Under the pieces are notes generated by a model. That model saw nothing but the letters and a program-made list of their open reading frames with translations, was not told the origin of the DNA and did not search any database. Both the position numbers and the translations under genes were made by a program. Below, piece by piece: positions 1 through 9,100 of a stretch of 64,000 nt of DNA. Every line of letters starts with the position of its first letter. The first letter of the stretch is position 1. Origin of the DNA: Methylobacterium tardum (GTDB lineage Bacteria > Pseudomonadota > Alphaproteobacteria > Rhizobiales > Beijerinckiaceae); assembly GCF_023546765.1 (NCBI RefSeq), contig NZ_CP097484.1:1553501-1617500 (forward strand), given 5' to 3'.

Positions 1-1
1 A

Positions 2-583
2 TCCACGCTCTTCATAAGCGCCGGTCTCGCAGCAGTTTCGGTCGTGGCGGCGACGCTTTGGATCTCGCATGGCCCTCGCCCGCAGATGAGCCAGGGCAAA
101 CAGGCGTCGGTCCCTGTGCCGCTGTCCCAGCAGCGGCCGACGGGTTCCAGTGGCCAGCCGGTCCGGACCATAGCAACTGGGCCGTCGACCGGATCGGCCC
201 TCAGCAGCACCCCGTCTCCGCAAGACAGAGGAGGAGTGGATCCGGCCCCCTCGGCTGCGAGCCCGACCTCTGCCTCCACTCAGCCAGGGAGCCTCCGTTC
301 GCCGACGGATGCCGGGTCGCCTACCAGGCTCGCCGACGTCGCACCCAGCTCAGGCTCAGGGACGGACGCTGTGGCGAACAGCGCCGGTGAGCCATCAGCG
401 ACGGGTGGGCGTGTCGACCTGAACTCAGCCTCGATCGAGCAACTCAATGCGCTCGGAGCGGGCATGATCGGGAAACGCGTTGTCGAGTTTCGGCCCTACG
501 CGTCGGTCGAGGATCTGGTCACGAGACGTGTTCTGAAGCGGGCTGATTACGAGACCATCCGGGCCGCCGTCACCGCCCGGTAG
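2..583 (+). CDS. Membrane-anchored helix-hairpin-helix protein, 5' end outside window
   Basis: The frame is open to the left edge, so the true start is probably outside the window; an internal GTG at 44 is the first start codon seen. The first ~22 residues form a hydrophobic segment (LFISAGLAAVSVVAATLWI), likely a membrane anchor. A long Pro/Ser/Thr/Gly-rich linker follows, then a C-terminal ComEA-like helix-hairpin-helix of ~50 residues beginning VDLNSASIEQLNALGAGMIG. That domain usually binds DNA non-specifically. The layout (anchor, linker, HhH) resembles ComEA-type DNA-uptake proteins, but the linker is unusually long and no other competence genes are visible. DNA binding is inference; the domain call is fairly safe. 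Confidence 0.6.
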   Translation, partial: STLFISAGLAAVSVVAATLWISHGPRPQMSQGKQASVPVPLSQQRPTGSSGQPVRTIATGPSTGSALSSTPSPQDRGGVDPAPSAASPTSASTQPGSLRSPTDAGSPTRLADVAPSSGSGTDAVANSAGEPSATGGRVDLNSASIEQLNALGAGMIGKRVVEFRPYASVEDLVTRRVLKRADYETIRAAVTAR

Positions 584-852
584 CGTTGCGGATCGCCTTG
601 GAAGGCGCATCCCTGATCGAGCACGACCGCCGGCCGCCTTCCGTCTCGCGGATGCAGCCGGTCCGTCGCGGTATGTGCTACCCGTCCGAGGCGGCAGCGG
701 ACGCGATCCTGCACCTGCTTCGATACCCGGCATACCCGAAAGCGGAAGGTCAGGTTCCAGCCAGAGTACGTCGGCCTTTGTCGTCGCAACGCTGAAACCT
801 GCTTGTTGCGCGGCAAGGTCCGCGCTTCAGTGTCTTCAGTCGTTCGCGACGG
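584..852. other. Intergenic gap, nothing recognised
   Basis: About 270 bases between two convergent helix-hairpin-helix genes. No open frame here has convincing composition and no repeat or clear terminator was seen. Confidence 0.4.
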
Positions 853-1032
853 TCAGGGCTTCGTCGAGGCCGCCGTTTTGCCAGCCAAGCCTGGCACTTC
901 GTTGAGTTGACGCAGGCTGGTGAAACGACCGCGCTCCTGCCGGTAGCGCACGATCTCAAAACCGTGGCCCTTCAAGGCTGGGATTGCGTCCAGTTCCTCT
1001 GCCGTCGCGCTATTGAGGTCGATCAGTCTCAT
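853..1032 (-). CDS. Small helix-hairpin-helix domain protein
   Basis: A 59-residue protein that is almost entirely one ComEA-like helix-hairpin-helix unit: it opens MRLIDLNSATAEELDAIPAL and contains the hairpin-like NEVPGLAGKTA. The ATG at 1032 is chosen because the domain starts immediately after it; upstream in-frame codons add only unrelated sequence. No strong ribosome site is visible. It faces the other helix-hairpin-helix gene at the left edge in convergent orientation. Likely a small non-specific nucleic-acid-binding protein. The substrate is unknown. Confidence 0.55.
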   Translation of the reverse strand: MRLIDLNSATAEELDAIPALKGHGFEIVRYRQERGRFTSLRQLNEVPGLAGKTAASTKP

Positions 1033-1176
1033 AGATTCGGCATGCCCCAACAAGCCTGACGTGGCCGGTTGGCGAACCAAACGTGAGCGTCACAGCACAG
1101 TTCCAGCGCCATGCGGCGGACGCGACGGGCACCTTGGTAGCCGCTGGTGCGACAGACCGGATGGCACCGCTCGTCG

Positions 1177-2625
1177 TCAGACATCGGCGTTGCCGTCTGA
1201 CCGGGAGCGGCCCTTCGCCGTTGCGCCCAGCTCGGTCATAGAACGAGCGCGCCGGCTTTTCACCGGCGCCCGAGGCATGCCGCGGCGCAGCTTGAACACC
1301 GGTACAGGGCTCGGCCGCGTCGAGAATGACCCGATCGGCTGGACAGGATCGGCGTGTTCCATCGCGATCGCGTTGCCGCGCAGAAGCCGGGCGAGGACAA
1401 GCATGCTCTCGGCGATGGCAAGTTGAGCGCCGATGCAGACACGTGGGCCGGCGCCAAATGGCAGGAACGTGAAACGGTCAGGCCTCGCGGCGTCGAGGAA
1501 GCGCGATGGATCGAAACGCGATGGAGAGGCCCAGAACGCGGGATTTCTATGCAGCATGCAGAATGGAAGGAGGACAAGGCTGCCACTTCGGACCGGCAAC
1601 CCGCATAGGTCGTGCGGATCCATGACTGCGCGGGCGGACATGTAGGCCGGGGGATAGAGTCGCAAGGTTTCCTCGACCACCGCCCGCGTCAGCGGCAAGC
1701 GCGCGAGCGCCTCTCCGGCCGTACTCGGCGACACGTCGCATGCGCGTGCCTCCTCGCGCACGGCGTCCTGCCATTCAGGCGCGTTAGCGAGGAGAAAGCA
1801 CGCCCAAAACAGTGTCAGTCCCGTGGTCTCGTGGCCGGCGAAGAGCATCGTCGACACCTCATCGGCCAACAAGCCCTCGTCCTGGTCCTTATAGGCATCC
1901 ACCAGCATATCGAACATGTCGCGCGGTGTGTCCGGCGACGCCGTCGTGCGGCGTTCCGCGATGACGGAGGAGATGATCCGCGACCAGCGCCGCCGGAACA
2001 GGGCACGCCGCACATCTGTCGGCGTCAGCAGCTTCGATGGCAGCAGGAAATCGCTCGCGCGGGGACGCCCTATCGTGGCGGAATAGAACACGAGCAGGCG
2101 CCTGAGCTCGGGCCCGAAACGGGCCGTCTCGAGCGAGAACATCGAGCGCGCCGCGATGTCCAGGCTCAGGTCCTGCATCGCCGACAAGAGGTCGATCGAG
2201 CCGTCACTCGAGGCTTCGATCCGCGCGCACGTCGCCTCCGCGCACGCCGCGATATGCTGCGACAAGACGGGCAGTGTCCGCGGCGTGAACGCGGGCGCAA
2301 GCGTGCGCCGCTGCCGCCGCCAGGCCTCCCCCTCCGCAGCAGCGAGGCCCCTGCCGAGAAGGGGACCGAGCACGCGACCTGTCGCTCGCACGCGGCGGAA
2401 ACGATCCGGATGATCGGCCAGGACATGACGCATGGCGTCGGGGGTGTTGGCGAGGATCAGGTCGGTGATGCCCAGGCGGTACTTGATCGCCGGCGCGGAG
2501 AAGCACCGTGCCGGGAATGCCGAGAAGGCGTTGCGGCGGAGCCGCATGAGGACGCCGAGCCCGGTGACACGATCGGGTGCGAGCGGCGGCGCCGGAGGCT
2601 CGAAGTGGTGGCCAGTGCTATACAT
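1177..2625 (-). CDS. Cytochrome P450
   Basis: A 482-residue, apparently soluble P450 monooxygenase with all signature elements: I-helix oxygen-binding AGHETT (263-268), the K-helix ExxR as E319-T-L-R322, and the heme loop FLPFGAGPRVCIGA with C397 as thiolate ligand. Length and loop resemble bacterial CYP102/CYP4-like fatty-acid or terpenoid hydroxylases, but the substrate cannot be read from sequence. No ferredoxin or reductase gene is adjacent, so electrons must come from elsewhere. The start ATG is next to a GGTACC palindrome. A glycosyltransferase and an acetyltransferase lie 1-3 kb away on the same strand with a small secreted protein between, so a shared tailoring pathway is possible but not shown. 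Confidence 0.93.
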   Translation of the reverse strand: MYSTGHHFEPPAPPLAPDRVTGLGVLMRLRRNAFSAFPARCFSAPAIKYRLGITDLILANTPDAMRHVLADHPDRFRRVRATGRVLGPLLGRGLAAAEGEAWRRQRRTLAPAFTPRTLPVLSQHIAACAEATCARIEASSDGSIDLLSAMQDLSLDIAARSMFSLETARFGPELRRLLVFYSATIGRPRASDFLLPSKLLTPTDVRRALFRRRWSRIISSVIAERRTTASPDTPRDMFDMLVDAYKDQDEGLLADEVSTMLFAGHETTGLTLFWACFLLANAPEWQDAVREEARACDVSPSTAGEALARLPLTRAVVEETLRLYPPAYMSARAVMDPHDLCGLPVRSGSLVLLPFCMLHRNPAFWASPSRFDPSRFLDAARPDRFTFLPFGAGPRVCIGAQLAIAESMLVLARLLRGNAIAMEHADPVQPIGSFSTRPSPVPVFKLRRGMPRAPVKSRRARSMTELGATAKGRSRSDGNADV

Positions 2626-2767
2626 GGTACCATGCGTTTGAGCGCATCAGAATCCCGAACATCCCGGCATCGCCCGCGTGCACACGCGATGGAGAAACAC
2701 CAACTCTTCGGTGCGCTGCGTGCGCCAAATCTCGGAGGCTAAAAGCCAGCCAATACTCCTGCTGGAC

Positions 2768-3169
2768 TTATTTGTTTCCAGCGCAAAGCTTAAACGACAC
2801 GCCCCCTCGATCGCCAGCTGACGCATCCACGATCTTGAAGCTCGCGCGCGATTGCACGAACACCGTTTCGGACGTGGTCGTAGGCACGACCGGGCTTCCG
2901 TCCCCGGCGGCGGCGCAGGAGGTCGCTATTTTGTACGTCTTGCCATGGGCGTCTATGATCTTGCTGACGCATTTGCTGTCGTGCGGGCCACCCAGTCCCT
3001 GCCCGTCGTATGTCCGCAATGCAGCCAACGGCGCGCCCCCGCATGCCAGATCCGCTTGGACGTAATTGCCGCGGGACAGCGGCAGCGGCTCCGCCAGGAC
3101 AGACCCGGCGCAGACAACGGACGCCGAAAACACGCCAGCGGCGTAGATCTGAGAAGCAACGGATTTCAT
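2768..3169 (-). CDS. Secreted hypothetical protein
   Basis: About 133 residues with a classic signal peptide (MKSVASQIYAAGVFSASVVCAGSVLA, cleavage after VLA). The mature part has four cysteines (LACGG, SKCVS, TSCAA, KLCAG) that could form two disulfides in the periplasm, and ends GVSFKLCAGNK. ATG 3169 is preferred over the in-frame TTG two codons upstream. I do not recognise the family. It is separated from the P450 by ~140 bases and from the acetyltransferase by ~230 bases, so it is probably its own transcription unit. Confidence 0.65.
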   Translation of the reverse strand: MKSVASQIYAAGVFSASVVCAGSVLAEPLPLSRGNYVQADLACGGAPLAALRTYDGQGLGGPHDSKCVSKIIDAHGKTYKIATSCAAAGDGSPVVPTTTSETVFVQSRASFKIVDASAGDRGGVSFKLCAGNK

Positions 3170-3402
3170 GCGCAAACACCATGCGACGGTGGATCATGCC
3201 GGCAGGTTTCGACTTGGCTGGTTCTAAGCATTGATGTTGAGCGCCAAGTCCCCCAACCTTCCGGTAAATTTTTAACTCAGTCGGATTTCGACTCTGTTTC
3301 AAGAGATCAGCAGCTCGGTTACGCTTGAAATTACGTTATTCTCATCCTGTCAGATGAGTGGCAGCAATCGTGTGAAAATCATGGTTCGACGCGGATCCAC
3401 GG

Positions 3403-4221
3403 TCAGGCTGGCCGTTTGAAGTTTGGGCGCACGTACCGGTGGAGTAAGCCAGCCCGTTCCTGGTTGCGATAAGAGGAATATCCTTCGTCCGCCGGATCAG
3501 CGGGTTGCGCGGTCTCGCAGGTGAGGATGGTAGCGCCTGCTGACGAAGCCGCGCTCATCTGTGCGGCGACGATGCTACGCTGTATCCCGCGACCCCGAAA
3601 GGCTGGCCGGGTCGCCTCGATCCCGAACCAAGCGGCCCCGTCTCGGACGAACATGCTGCCGACGCCGGCCACATCACCGTCCACCAGGGCGCCGAAGCAT
3701 CGCCAGGACGGACGGTCAACAAGGGCAGCAAACCAGGCCTCGCACACCGCTGGCAGGCCAAATCCCTCCACAACGGCCCGCCCGAACGCCTCAGCCCCTA
3801 CGCCACTCAAAACCTCGATGTTTGCCGGCCCATCGCTCGGAGCGCGCGGGCTAAGATCATCCGTCGCGACGAATTTCGCCCAGCCTGATCCCGCTTTCGA
3901 CATAGCGGCACGCGCAAGATACTCATCCAGGACAGGCGTTTGAGCACCGGGTGCGATTTGCAGCGCCCAGGAAACCGCATGCTCGTCCAGCCAAGAGGCT
4001 ACAGCATCAAGGTCGTCGGCTGATGGTGCGCTCTGCGCACCGACGGCCATCGCCCGATTGAGCTCCGTAATCGGGATAGCTCGACAGCCCAGCAGCCCCA
4101 TGTCGGCGACTGTCGTGCTGGCCAGACCAAGGCTGTCGCGCACATGATCGGGGGCGGAGGCAAACAGGTCGAGCCATGCGTCGCGCTCGATCAGCTCCGC
4201 GAGACGATCTGTATTCTTCAC
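3403..4221 (-). CDS. GNAT family N-acetyltransferase
   Basis: The C-terminal half carries the acetyl-CoA-binding motif A, FRGRGIQRSIVAAQM, preceded by the usual beta strand (AWFGIEATRPAF), so this is a GNAT acyltransferase of ~272 residues. The N-terminal ~120 residues are typical of two-domain GNATs. I choose GTG 4221 because AAGAGG sits nine bases upstream; an ATG at 4290 would add 23 Cys-rich residues that look non-coding. It follows the glycosyltransferase on the same strand with ~75 bases between, so the two are likely co-transcribed. The acceptor substrate is unknown. Confidence 0.8.
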   Translation of the reverse strand: MKNTDRLAELIERDAWLDLFASAPDHVRDSLGLASTTVADMGLLGCRAIPITELNRAMAVGAQSAPSADDLDAVASWLDEHAVSWALQIAPGAQTPVLDEYLARAAMSKAGSGWAKFVATDDLSPRAPSDGPANIEVLSGVGAEAFGRAVVEGFGLPAVCEAWFAALVDRPSWRCFGALVDGDVAGVGSMFVRDGAAWFGIEATRPAFRGRGIQRSIVAAQMSAASSAGATILTCETAQPADPADEGYSSYRNQERAGLLHRYVRPNFKRPA

Positions 4222-4296
4222 GAGGGACAACCTCTTGTCGCAGCAGCAATCGGCATGTTCGCTTCCAGCAGAACCGCGGGAGCAGGCCATGCGAGA

Positions 4297-5619
4297 TCAT
4301 TGATTTGCGGAGAGATCCGTCCCGCGAGCCTGGATGACGAGGCCGTCCAGAACGCCGAGGATCGTGGCTGGCGTGTCGATCGCCGCCATGTCCGCCGCGA
4401 TTGCCGCCGCCCGCTTGCGGTAAGACGGCTCGGACAGGACTCGGTCGACCGCCGCGCGCAGATCTTCGGCCGCAGGCCGTTGCGACGGGATCTCGATGCC
4501 CACCCCTGACCACGCCACCCGTGCGCCGACCTCAGCCTTGTCCTCGGTGCGCCCCGCCGCCACAATGGGTACGCCGGCGCGAAGGGCAAGCTGTACGGTC
4601 CCGTAGCCACCGTTGGTGACCAATACGTCGATCTTCGGCAGGAGCGCCGCAAAATCGAGGAATTCGGCAAGCCGAGCGTTCGTCGGGATCGGGCCATGCA
4701 CGTTCCTGATCGGCCGGCGGCCGGTGGTCACGAGCACCAGCAGGTCGTCGCGCTCGCCGAGCGCGGCGAGGGTCGGCTCGGCGAGTTCTCCGAAATCGGC
4801 GTTTGCGACCGTGCCCTGGGTCACGAGCACCACCTTCCTGGACCCGTCGAGCTCGTGCCACCACTCTGGCATCGTGGAATCCCGCTGCGGCGGGGGCGGT
4901 AAGGCGCCCACGAAACGAACGTGGTCAGGCAGCGGCCCGAAGTCGTATTCGAAGGCCGGTACGGTCGTCTGCAGGAAAGCGTCGGCCATGAGGTGGCGCG
5001 AGTGCAGCACTGAGCACGGCAACGGCGGCAGGCCCATGGCGGCGAGCTTCGCGTCCGCATAGGCGCGGATCGGCGTACCGAAAACGTCGTCGGCTCCGAC
5101 CGCCATGGCCGCGTAGATCTTCCGCGTGGCCTCGTCGCGTGCCGGCGGCAACCCAATCATCGACGGGGCGCCGTCCGGCCTGTCCGCCACCATAATCGTG
5201 ATGCTACAGGCGACGATCGGCGGCCGGGGTGTCTCGCGATCCAGGAACAAGGCCGTGGCGCCGAAGAACAGATCATCGGCGACGAGGATATCGGGGCGAT
5301 CCGCCGCGATGATCCGGCGCAGCGTCTCGGCCTGTGGCGGCATTGGATCGAGGAAGATCCGCTCGAAATTGTAGCGGAGCTGCTCCGGCCCCGGGGGCAG
5401 GCTGGCGCGCTCGGGCAACACCTCCTCGACCCGCGTGAAGTCGATGTCCGCGCCGGAGGCGAGCGGCACGAAGCGCGCGCCCGATGCTTCGACGGACGGC
5501 CGAAGGTACGCGCCCGTCGCGACCAGGGCCTCGTCGCCGCGAGCCAGGACCATGCGCGCGATCGCAAGAAGCGGGTTCAGGTGGCCGGCGGCCGGTGTGG
5601 CGGCAAACAGGATCTTCAT
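4297..5619 (-). CDS. MGT-type glycosyltransferase (GT1, GT-B fold)
   Basis: A 440-residue GT-B glycosyltransferase of the macrolide/UDP-glucuronosyltransferase type. The N-terminus MKILFAATPAAGHLNPLLAIA has the conserved H of the GHxNP loop, and the C-terminal half has the nucleotide-sugar region DVLVTNGGYGTVQLALRAGVPIVAAG, close to the family's THGGxGS motif but with N for H. Start ATG 5619 begins directly at the first beta strand. These enzymes put sugars on macrolides, flavonoids, carotenoids or sterol-like lipids; here the acceptor is unknown. The GNAT gene follows on the same strand. Confidence 0.87.
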   Translation of the reverse strand: MKILFAATPAAGHLNPLLAIARMVLARGDEALVATGAYLRPSVEASGARFVPLASGADIDFTRVEEVLPERASLPPGPEQLRYNFERIFLDPMPPQAETLRRIIAADRPDILVADDLFFGATALFLDRETPRPPIVACSITIMVADRPDGAPSMIGLPPARDEATRKIYAAMAVGADDVFGTPIRAYADAKLAAMGLPPLPCSVLHSRHLMADAFLQTTVPAFEYDFGPLPDHVRFVGALPPPPQRDSTMPEWWHELDGSRKVVLVTQGTVANADFGELAEPTLAALGERDDLLVLVTTGRRPIRNVHGPIPTNARLAEFLDFAALLPKIDVLVTNGGYGTVQLALRAGVPIVAAGRTEDKAEVGARVAWSGVGIEIPSQRPAAEDLRAAVDRVLSEPSYRKRAAAIAADMAAIDTPATILGVLDGLVIQARGTDLSANQ

Positions 5620-5797
5620 GCGGTCCCCGTAGCGGAGCAAGCGATGGTCAGCCGCACGCGCCGCGCCAGCCTATGCTCGGCGGTCGGCGACTGTTTCCGC
5701 TCCTGCTTGGGTGTCTGCGCCCAGTCGGCTACGGCAGCATTTCAGCCGCAAAGAAGAGAGTTACAGCCGTAACGTCGGACCGCCGGCCATCCGCGGC

Positions 5798-6460
5798 TCA
5801 CTCGCGGCGGACGCAACGCTCGTCGGGGTCTCCGGCTGCTCGTGGGGCCGCTGGGAGGGACCGTAACGACCGAGCTCGACCGGAAGGAAATAGCCGGAGG
5901 TCAGTAGAATTGGCATTTTCGGCCATTGCTGACGGGCAATGTGTCCAAGGTCGATGCCGTTCGTTGCACCGGGCCTGTTCATGTCGCCGCGCGGCGACGA
6001 CCCAGACTCCGCCTTCGTACAGGATGCGCGGCTGCCGGCCCGCGTAGCTGACGCCGAGGTCGAACCGTGCGGAGCCCGCCTTGCGCGCACCCCGGGCCGG
6101 GTTGGCCACTTCAAAGTCGATGACTGCGCGCGCGGCACATTTGGCTTGCGGCACGTTGCAGGTCACGCGCAGGGTCCCGGGCCGGATGGCGTAGCGGCGC
6201 TGAGGCCACTGCCTGATGGCGGCTCGCTTTTCATCGATGAGCTGCCCCTGCGTATAAGGACGCCCGTAGAACTGCACCGTCGGTCCGTACATGTACGGAA
6301 CGCCCGCGACCGCGCCACCGTCATTCGAGGACCAGATCGCGAGATAGCGCTCGGCGATGAAGGCCGTGCGTCGTTGCATCTCCGGCCCTGATTGTGCCAG
6401 GGCCGGAAACGAGCACAGAACGAGGCCGGTGCAGAGCAGCGGCAGGGCTGGCACCGGCAT
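5798..6460 (-). CDS. Secreted hypothetical protein with aberrant C-terminus
   Basis: A signal peptide (MPVPALPLLCTGLVLCSFPALAQ) is followed by ~140 residues resembling small secreted SnoaL/NTF2-like proteins (AFIAERYLAIWSSNDGGAVA, MYGPTVQFYGRPYTQGQLI, RPGTLRVTCNVP). ATG 6460 is chosen because GGAG lies eight bases upstream. The upstream gene ends 33 bases before this start, so the two form a tight operon. After ILYEGGVWVV the sequence turns Arg/Pro-rich and unlike the rest. In the next frame the same DNA encodes a response-regulator receiver piece (5860-5985), so I think the original C-terminus was replaced by a rearrangement. Confidence 0.6.
   Translation of the reverse strand: MPVPALPLLCTGLVLCSFPALAQSGPEMQRRTAFIAERYLAIWSSNDGGAVAGVPYMYGPTVQFYGRPYTQGQLIDEKRAAIRQWPQRRYAIRPGTLRVTCNVPQAKCAARAVIDFEVANPARGARKAGSARFDLGVSYAGRQPRILYEGGVWVVAARRHEQARCNERHRPWTHCPSAMAENANSTDLRLFPSGRARSLRSLPAAPRAAGDPDERCVRRE
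5860..5985 (-). pseudogene. Relic of a response-regulator receiver domain
   Basis: In the frame shifted relative to the secreted protein, this stretch reads DMNRPGATNGIDLGHIARQQ then WPKMPILLTSGYFLPVELGRYG. It matches the middle of receiver domains of hybrid kinases (compare DINLPGGMNG...RRRWPxLPVLLTSGY). The phosphoacceptor strand before it and the Lys-Pro end after it are missing. There is no start or full domain, so it is a decayed fragment. Confidence 0.6.
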
Positions 6461-6492
6461 GCGCGGAGCTCCAGTTCGGGTGCGGGGAGGGC

Positions 6493-7578
6493 TCAAAATC
6501 GGCCGCCCGGCCCGGAGAGCCAGCGCATCAGGCCGTCCGATGCGGGAACGCTCCGGTGGACCCTCACGCGCGGTTCGTCGTCCGGCTCGTTGTCTTGCCT
6601 GACAACGGGGGCCTCGCGAACGCGTGGGGTGTCGTCGCCGCCCTCAAGGCTGGCCGTGCGATACGGCGGCGCGACCGTCCCGCGATCGCGGCGCGACTCC
6701 GCCCGCCTGACCGCGCTCCGGATCTCGTCGGCCGCGGCGAGGGATGGCAGGTTCCGCGACGGCACCGGCCGAGATCGGGGCGCAGGGCGTTGCGCCTCGG
6801 CAGTGCGGACGCGGGAATACCCATCATTCTCAGGCTCTGAGGCCCGGAGGCGCCGGGGAGCGTCCGCGACCCTCAAGCGCGGGTGCTCCTCGTCCGGCCC
6901 CAGCGGGCGAACGCGCAGGGGCGCCTGCGTCGTCTTGGTGCGGGGTCGGTCTTCCTCTTCCGAGGGCCGAATGCGCCTGGATGCGTCCGCGGTACTTACG
7001 CGTGGGCGCTCGTCACCCTGCTCGGACGGCCGGACCATCCTCGTCCCCTCAGCGGTCCTGGCAACCGGGCGCCTGCCACCCGCGTCCGAGGCGCGAGCAC
7101 GCCGGGGCGCTTCGGCGACACGCTCCTCGGATGAATGGGCACGCTTGATGGCCGGCGCCAGATCAGCCTCATCCCCGTCCGGGGAAGGGGTCTGCCCGTC
7201 GGATTGCGCGAGCCGGTCGCCGACCCGACCCACGTCATCCGGCAATTGGACGACAGGCGGGGCAACCGGGCTGGCCTGCGGTCCGGGAGCCCGGCCTTGA
7301 TCCGCCACGCGCACACCCTCCTTGGCTCGCGCGTCAGCCGGCTCGGGGGTGAATGTCAGCTTCGACGGCGCCGGCTTGGCCCTCACCGGTTCCGACCAGG
7401 GCAGCGACTGCCCGTGAGCTTCAGCCCGCAGGCGTTCGGAGAGAGAGGGCGTGGCTCCGTGAGGTGCTCCCGGAGTGTCCCTGTGAGCGTCGCCGCGGGA
7501 CATGTACGCGCCCGTGCTCGCCATACCGGCTACGAAGGCGACGGCGACAGCGGACAGGAACCTCGTTGACGCGGCCAT
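6493..7578 (-). CDS. Exported low-complexity protein with Arg/Pro/Glu repeats
   Basis: 361 residues: a signal or anchor sequence (MAASTRFLSAVAVAFVAGMASTGAYM), a Pro-rich stretch, then about six degenerate repeats of ~22-25 residues between roughly 150 and 285. Examples are RVSTADASRRIRPSEEEDRP, LRVADAPRRLRASEPENDGY and SRVRTAEAQRP. The mature part has a high density of both Arg and Glu/Asp and looks disordered. A strong GGGAGG lies seven bases before ATG 7578. The next gene starts 33 bases after its stop. No family recognised. A periplasmic linker or cell-wall/nucleic-acid-binding role is possible but unproven. Confidence 0.7.
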   Translation of the reverse strand: MAASTRFLSAVAVAFVAGMASTGAYMSRGDAHRDTPGAPHGATPSLSERLRAEAHGQSLPWSEPVRAKPAPSKLTFTPEPADARAKEGVRVADQGRAPGPQASPVAPPVVQLPDDVGRVGDRLAQSDGQTPSPDGDEADLAPAIKRAHSSEERVAEAPRRARASDAGGRRPVARTAEGTRMVRPSEQGDERPRVSTADASRRIRPSEEEDRPRTKTTQAPLRVRPLGPDEEHPRLRVADAPRRLRASEPENDGYSRVRTAEAQRPAPRSRPVPSRNLPSLAAADEIRSAVRRAESRRDRGTVAPPYRTASLEGGDDTPRVREAPVVRQDNEPDDEPRVRVHRSVPASDGLMRWLSGPGGRF

Positions 7579-8190
7579 GGACTACCTCCCAGGGACGGCA
7601 GGTGGTGTCACGGGCCGCACGCGACAACCACACAGCGAAGACTAAGACCGTCAGTTGCCAGGTCGGCGCGGTGGGGAACTGGATACCGCAAGCGCCGGCT
7701 CATGGCCTTCTCATCCGGCCTCGGCCAATTGCTCGGTACGCGATGCGACCGTGAAGCCCTTGATGTCGAGAACCAAACAGAGCAGCGCAGCGTGGAGCCT
7801 TATCGGCGCCCGCGGTCCGCCGCGGCAAGATGCCCACGACACGACCGGCCTTGCCGCCAACATAAACGACCCGCGTGGACTGTCCTGGCTATAGCACCGA
7901 GCTCCACCGCCTGCTGCACAAGAACAGAACAAGAAGAACAACGATCGGGATTCGCATCCCTATGAGCCACAACAGCCCGCCCGCGAGCCTTGTTTTATCC
8001 CAAGCTGAATGGCTAATGAAATCAACCGGGGAAGTGTTCCATCAGGCGTACTCATCGTTTCCGCGGCGGGCCGGGCACCTAACCCAAGCACGAGGGCGGT
8101 TCATCAGCAGGCGGCTTCTACCGCCCAACGCTGATGTGCGACCGGCTCCTCGGCTTGCAGGACGTGGCCGGCCGCGGTGCTAGATGACAA
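7579..8190. other. Long intergenic stretch, no gene recognised
   Basis: About 600 bases between two minus-strand genes. Open frames are short and have shadow-like composition. The part up to 7600 holds the ribosome site and presumably the promoter of the repeat protein. I found no convincing mobile element, though the patchwork look would fit decayed sequence. Confidence 0.35.
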
Positions 8191-8379
8191 TCAGCTTTTC
8201 TTATTGGCGCGGTGGTGGCCGACGGCACAGCCAGCGGCGGCGCCTGCTTTGCCGTGGCCGACCATCTTACCGCCTAAGCCACCCACGACGGCGCCTTTGA
8301 GGCAGCCCTTTGCCTCCGCCGCGCCAGCACCTGCGAGAACCAGAGCAGCCAAAGCTGCCGAGAGCGTCAGCATCCGCAT
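8191..8379 (-). CDS. Small secreted glycine-zipper protein
   Basis: 62 residues from ATG 8379, preceded by GGGAG. A signal peptide (MRMLTLSAALAALVLAGAGAAEA) is followed by a Gly/Ala-rich segment (KGCLKGAVVGGLGGKMVGHG, AGAAAGCAVGHHRANKKS) with the G-x3-G spacing of glycine-zipper periplasmic proteins and two cysteines. Such proteins are common in alphaproteobacteria and may associate with membranes. Function unknown. Confidence 0.65.
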   Translation of the reverse strand: MRMLTLSAALAALVLAGAGAAEAKGCLKGAVVGGLGGKMVGHGKAGAAAGCAVGHHRANKKS

Positions 8380-8737
8380 AGCAGTCTCCCAAACCCATCC
8401 AGGCCGTCGAAACGGCGGTGCGCGTCGCTTCGTTCCGTCACGCATATGACCCTGCTGAGAGGATCTCGTACGCGTAACGTCCGTCGAAGCGGTCTCCTGA
8501 TGCCTTCCGGCGAAACAGCGTGCGCCAGCGCCGCCACGGATGCTCGGGCCGGTCGTGGATCATGCGGCATCGCCGGCAGAGTGCCGCGAGGTTGCCCGGA
8601 ACCCACGTCAACGGTGCGCCAACGCACTGTCGCGAGCCACGGCACCCGGTCGGTCGTGCGGCCCGACACAGATCCTCCTGGCGGTCCGGGTTCAGCCTGT
8701 GACCTGCGGCAAGCCCGCCGCTCAGAGGCTTATCGCC

Positions 8738-9100
8738 ATGTCCCGCCCCGTTGCAGTGCTCGCTGAGGACGAGCCCTTGATCCGTTTGGAAGCCGCCGAC
8801 ATGCTCGGTGAATTCGGATTCGACGTGCTGCAGGCCAGCACCGCCAGTGACGCGCTTCTGCTCCTCGAAGCGCTCAACGGCACCGCCCTTCTCTACACGG
8901 ACATCGACATGCCGGGCCGCATCAACGGCCGTCAGCTGGCGCACGAGGTCGTCGCACGCTGGCCGTCGACAGCGATCATCGTCTGCTCTGCACGATCGGC
9001 TGAGGATGCCGCGCTACTGCCGCGCGGCGCCTTCTTCATCGGCAAGCCGTGCGCAGAATGGGTAGTCCGCGAAGCGCTCACGTCGCTTCAGCTGCATTGA
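8738..9100 (+). CDS. Single-domain response regulator
   Basis: 120 residues that form one receiver domain with no output domain. Acid pocket E10-D11-E12 (LAEDEP), phosphoacceptor D55 in YTDIDMPG, and the conserved lysine K103 in IGKPC are all present. ATG 8738 is chosen because AGAGG sits nine bases upstream and the domain begins at once. It likely diverts or relays phosphate from an orphan kinase; in this genus many such CheY-like proteins act in the general stress response or motility. No kinase is adjacent. Confidence 0.85.
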   Translation: MSRPVAVLAEDEPLIRLEAADMLGEFGFDVLQASTASDALLLLEALNGTALLYTDIDMPGRINGRQLAHEVVARWPSTAIIVCSARSAEDAALLPRGAFFIGKPCAEWVVREALTSLQLH

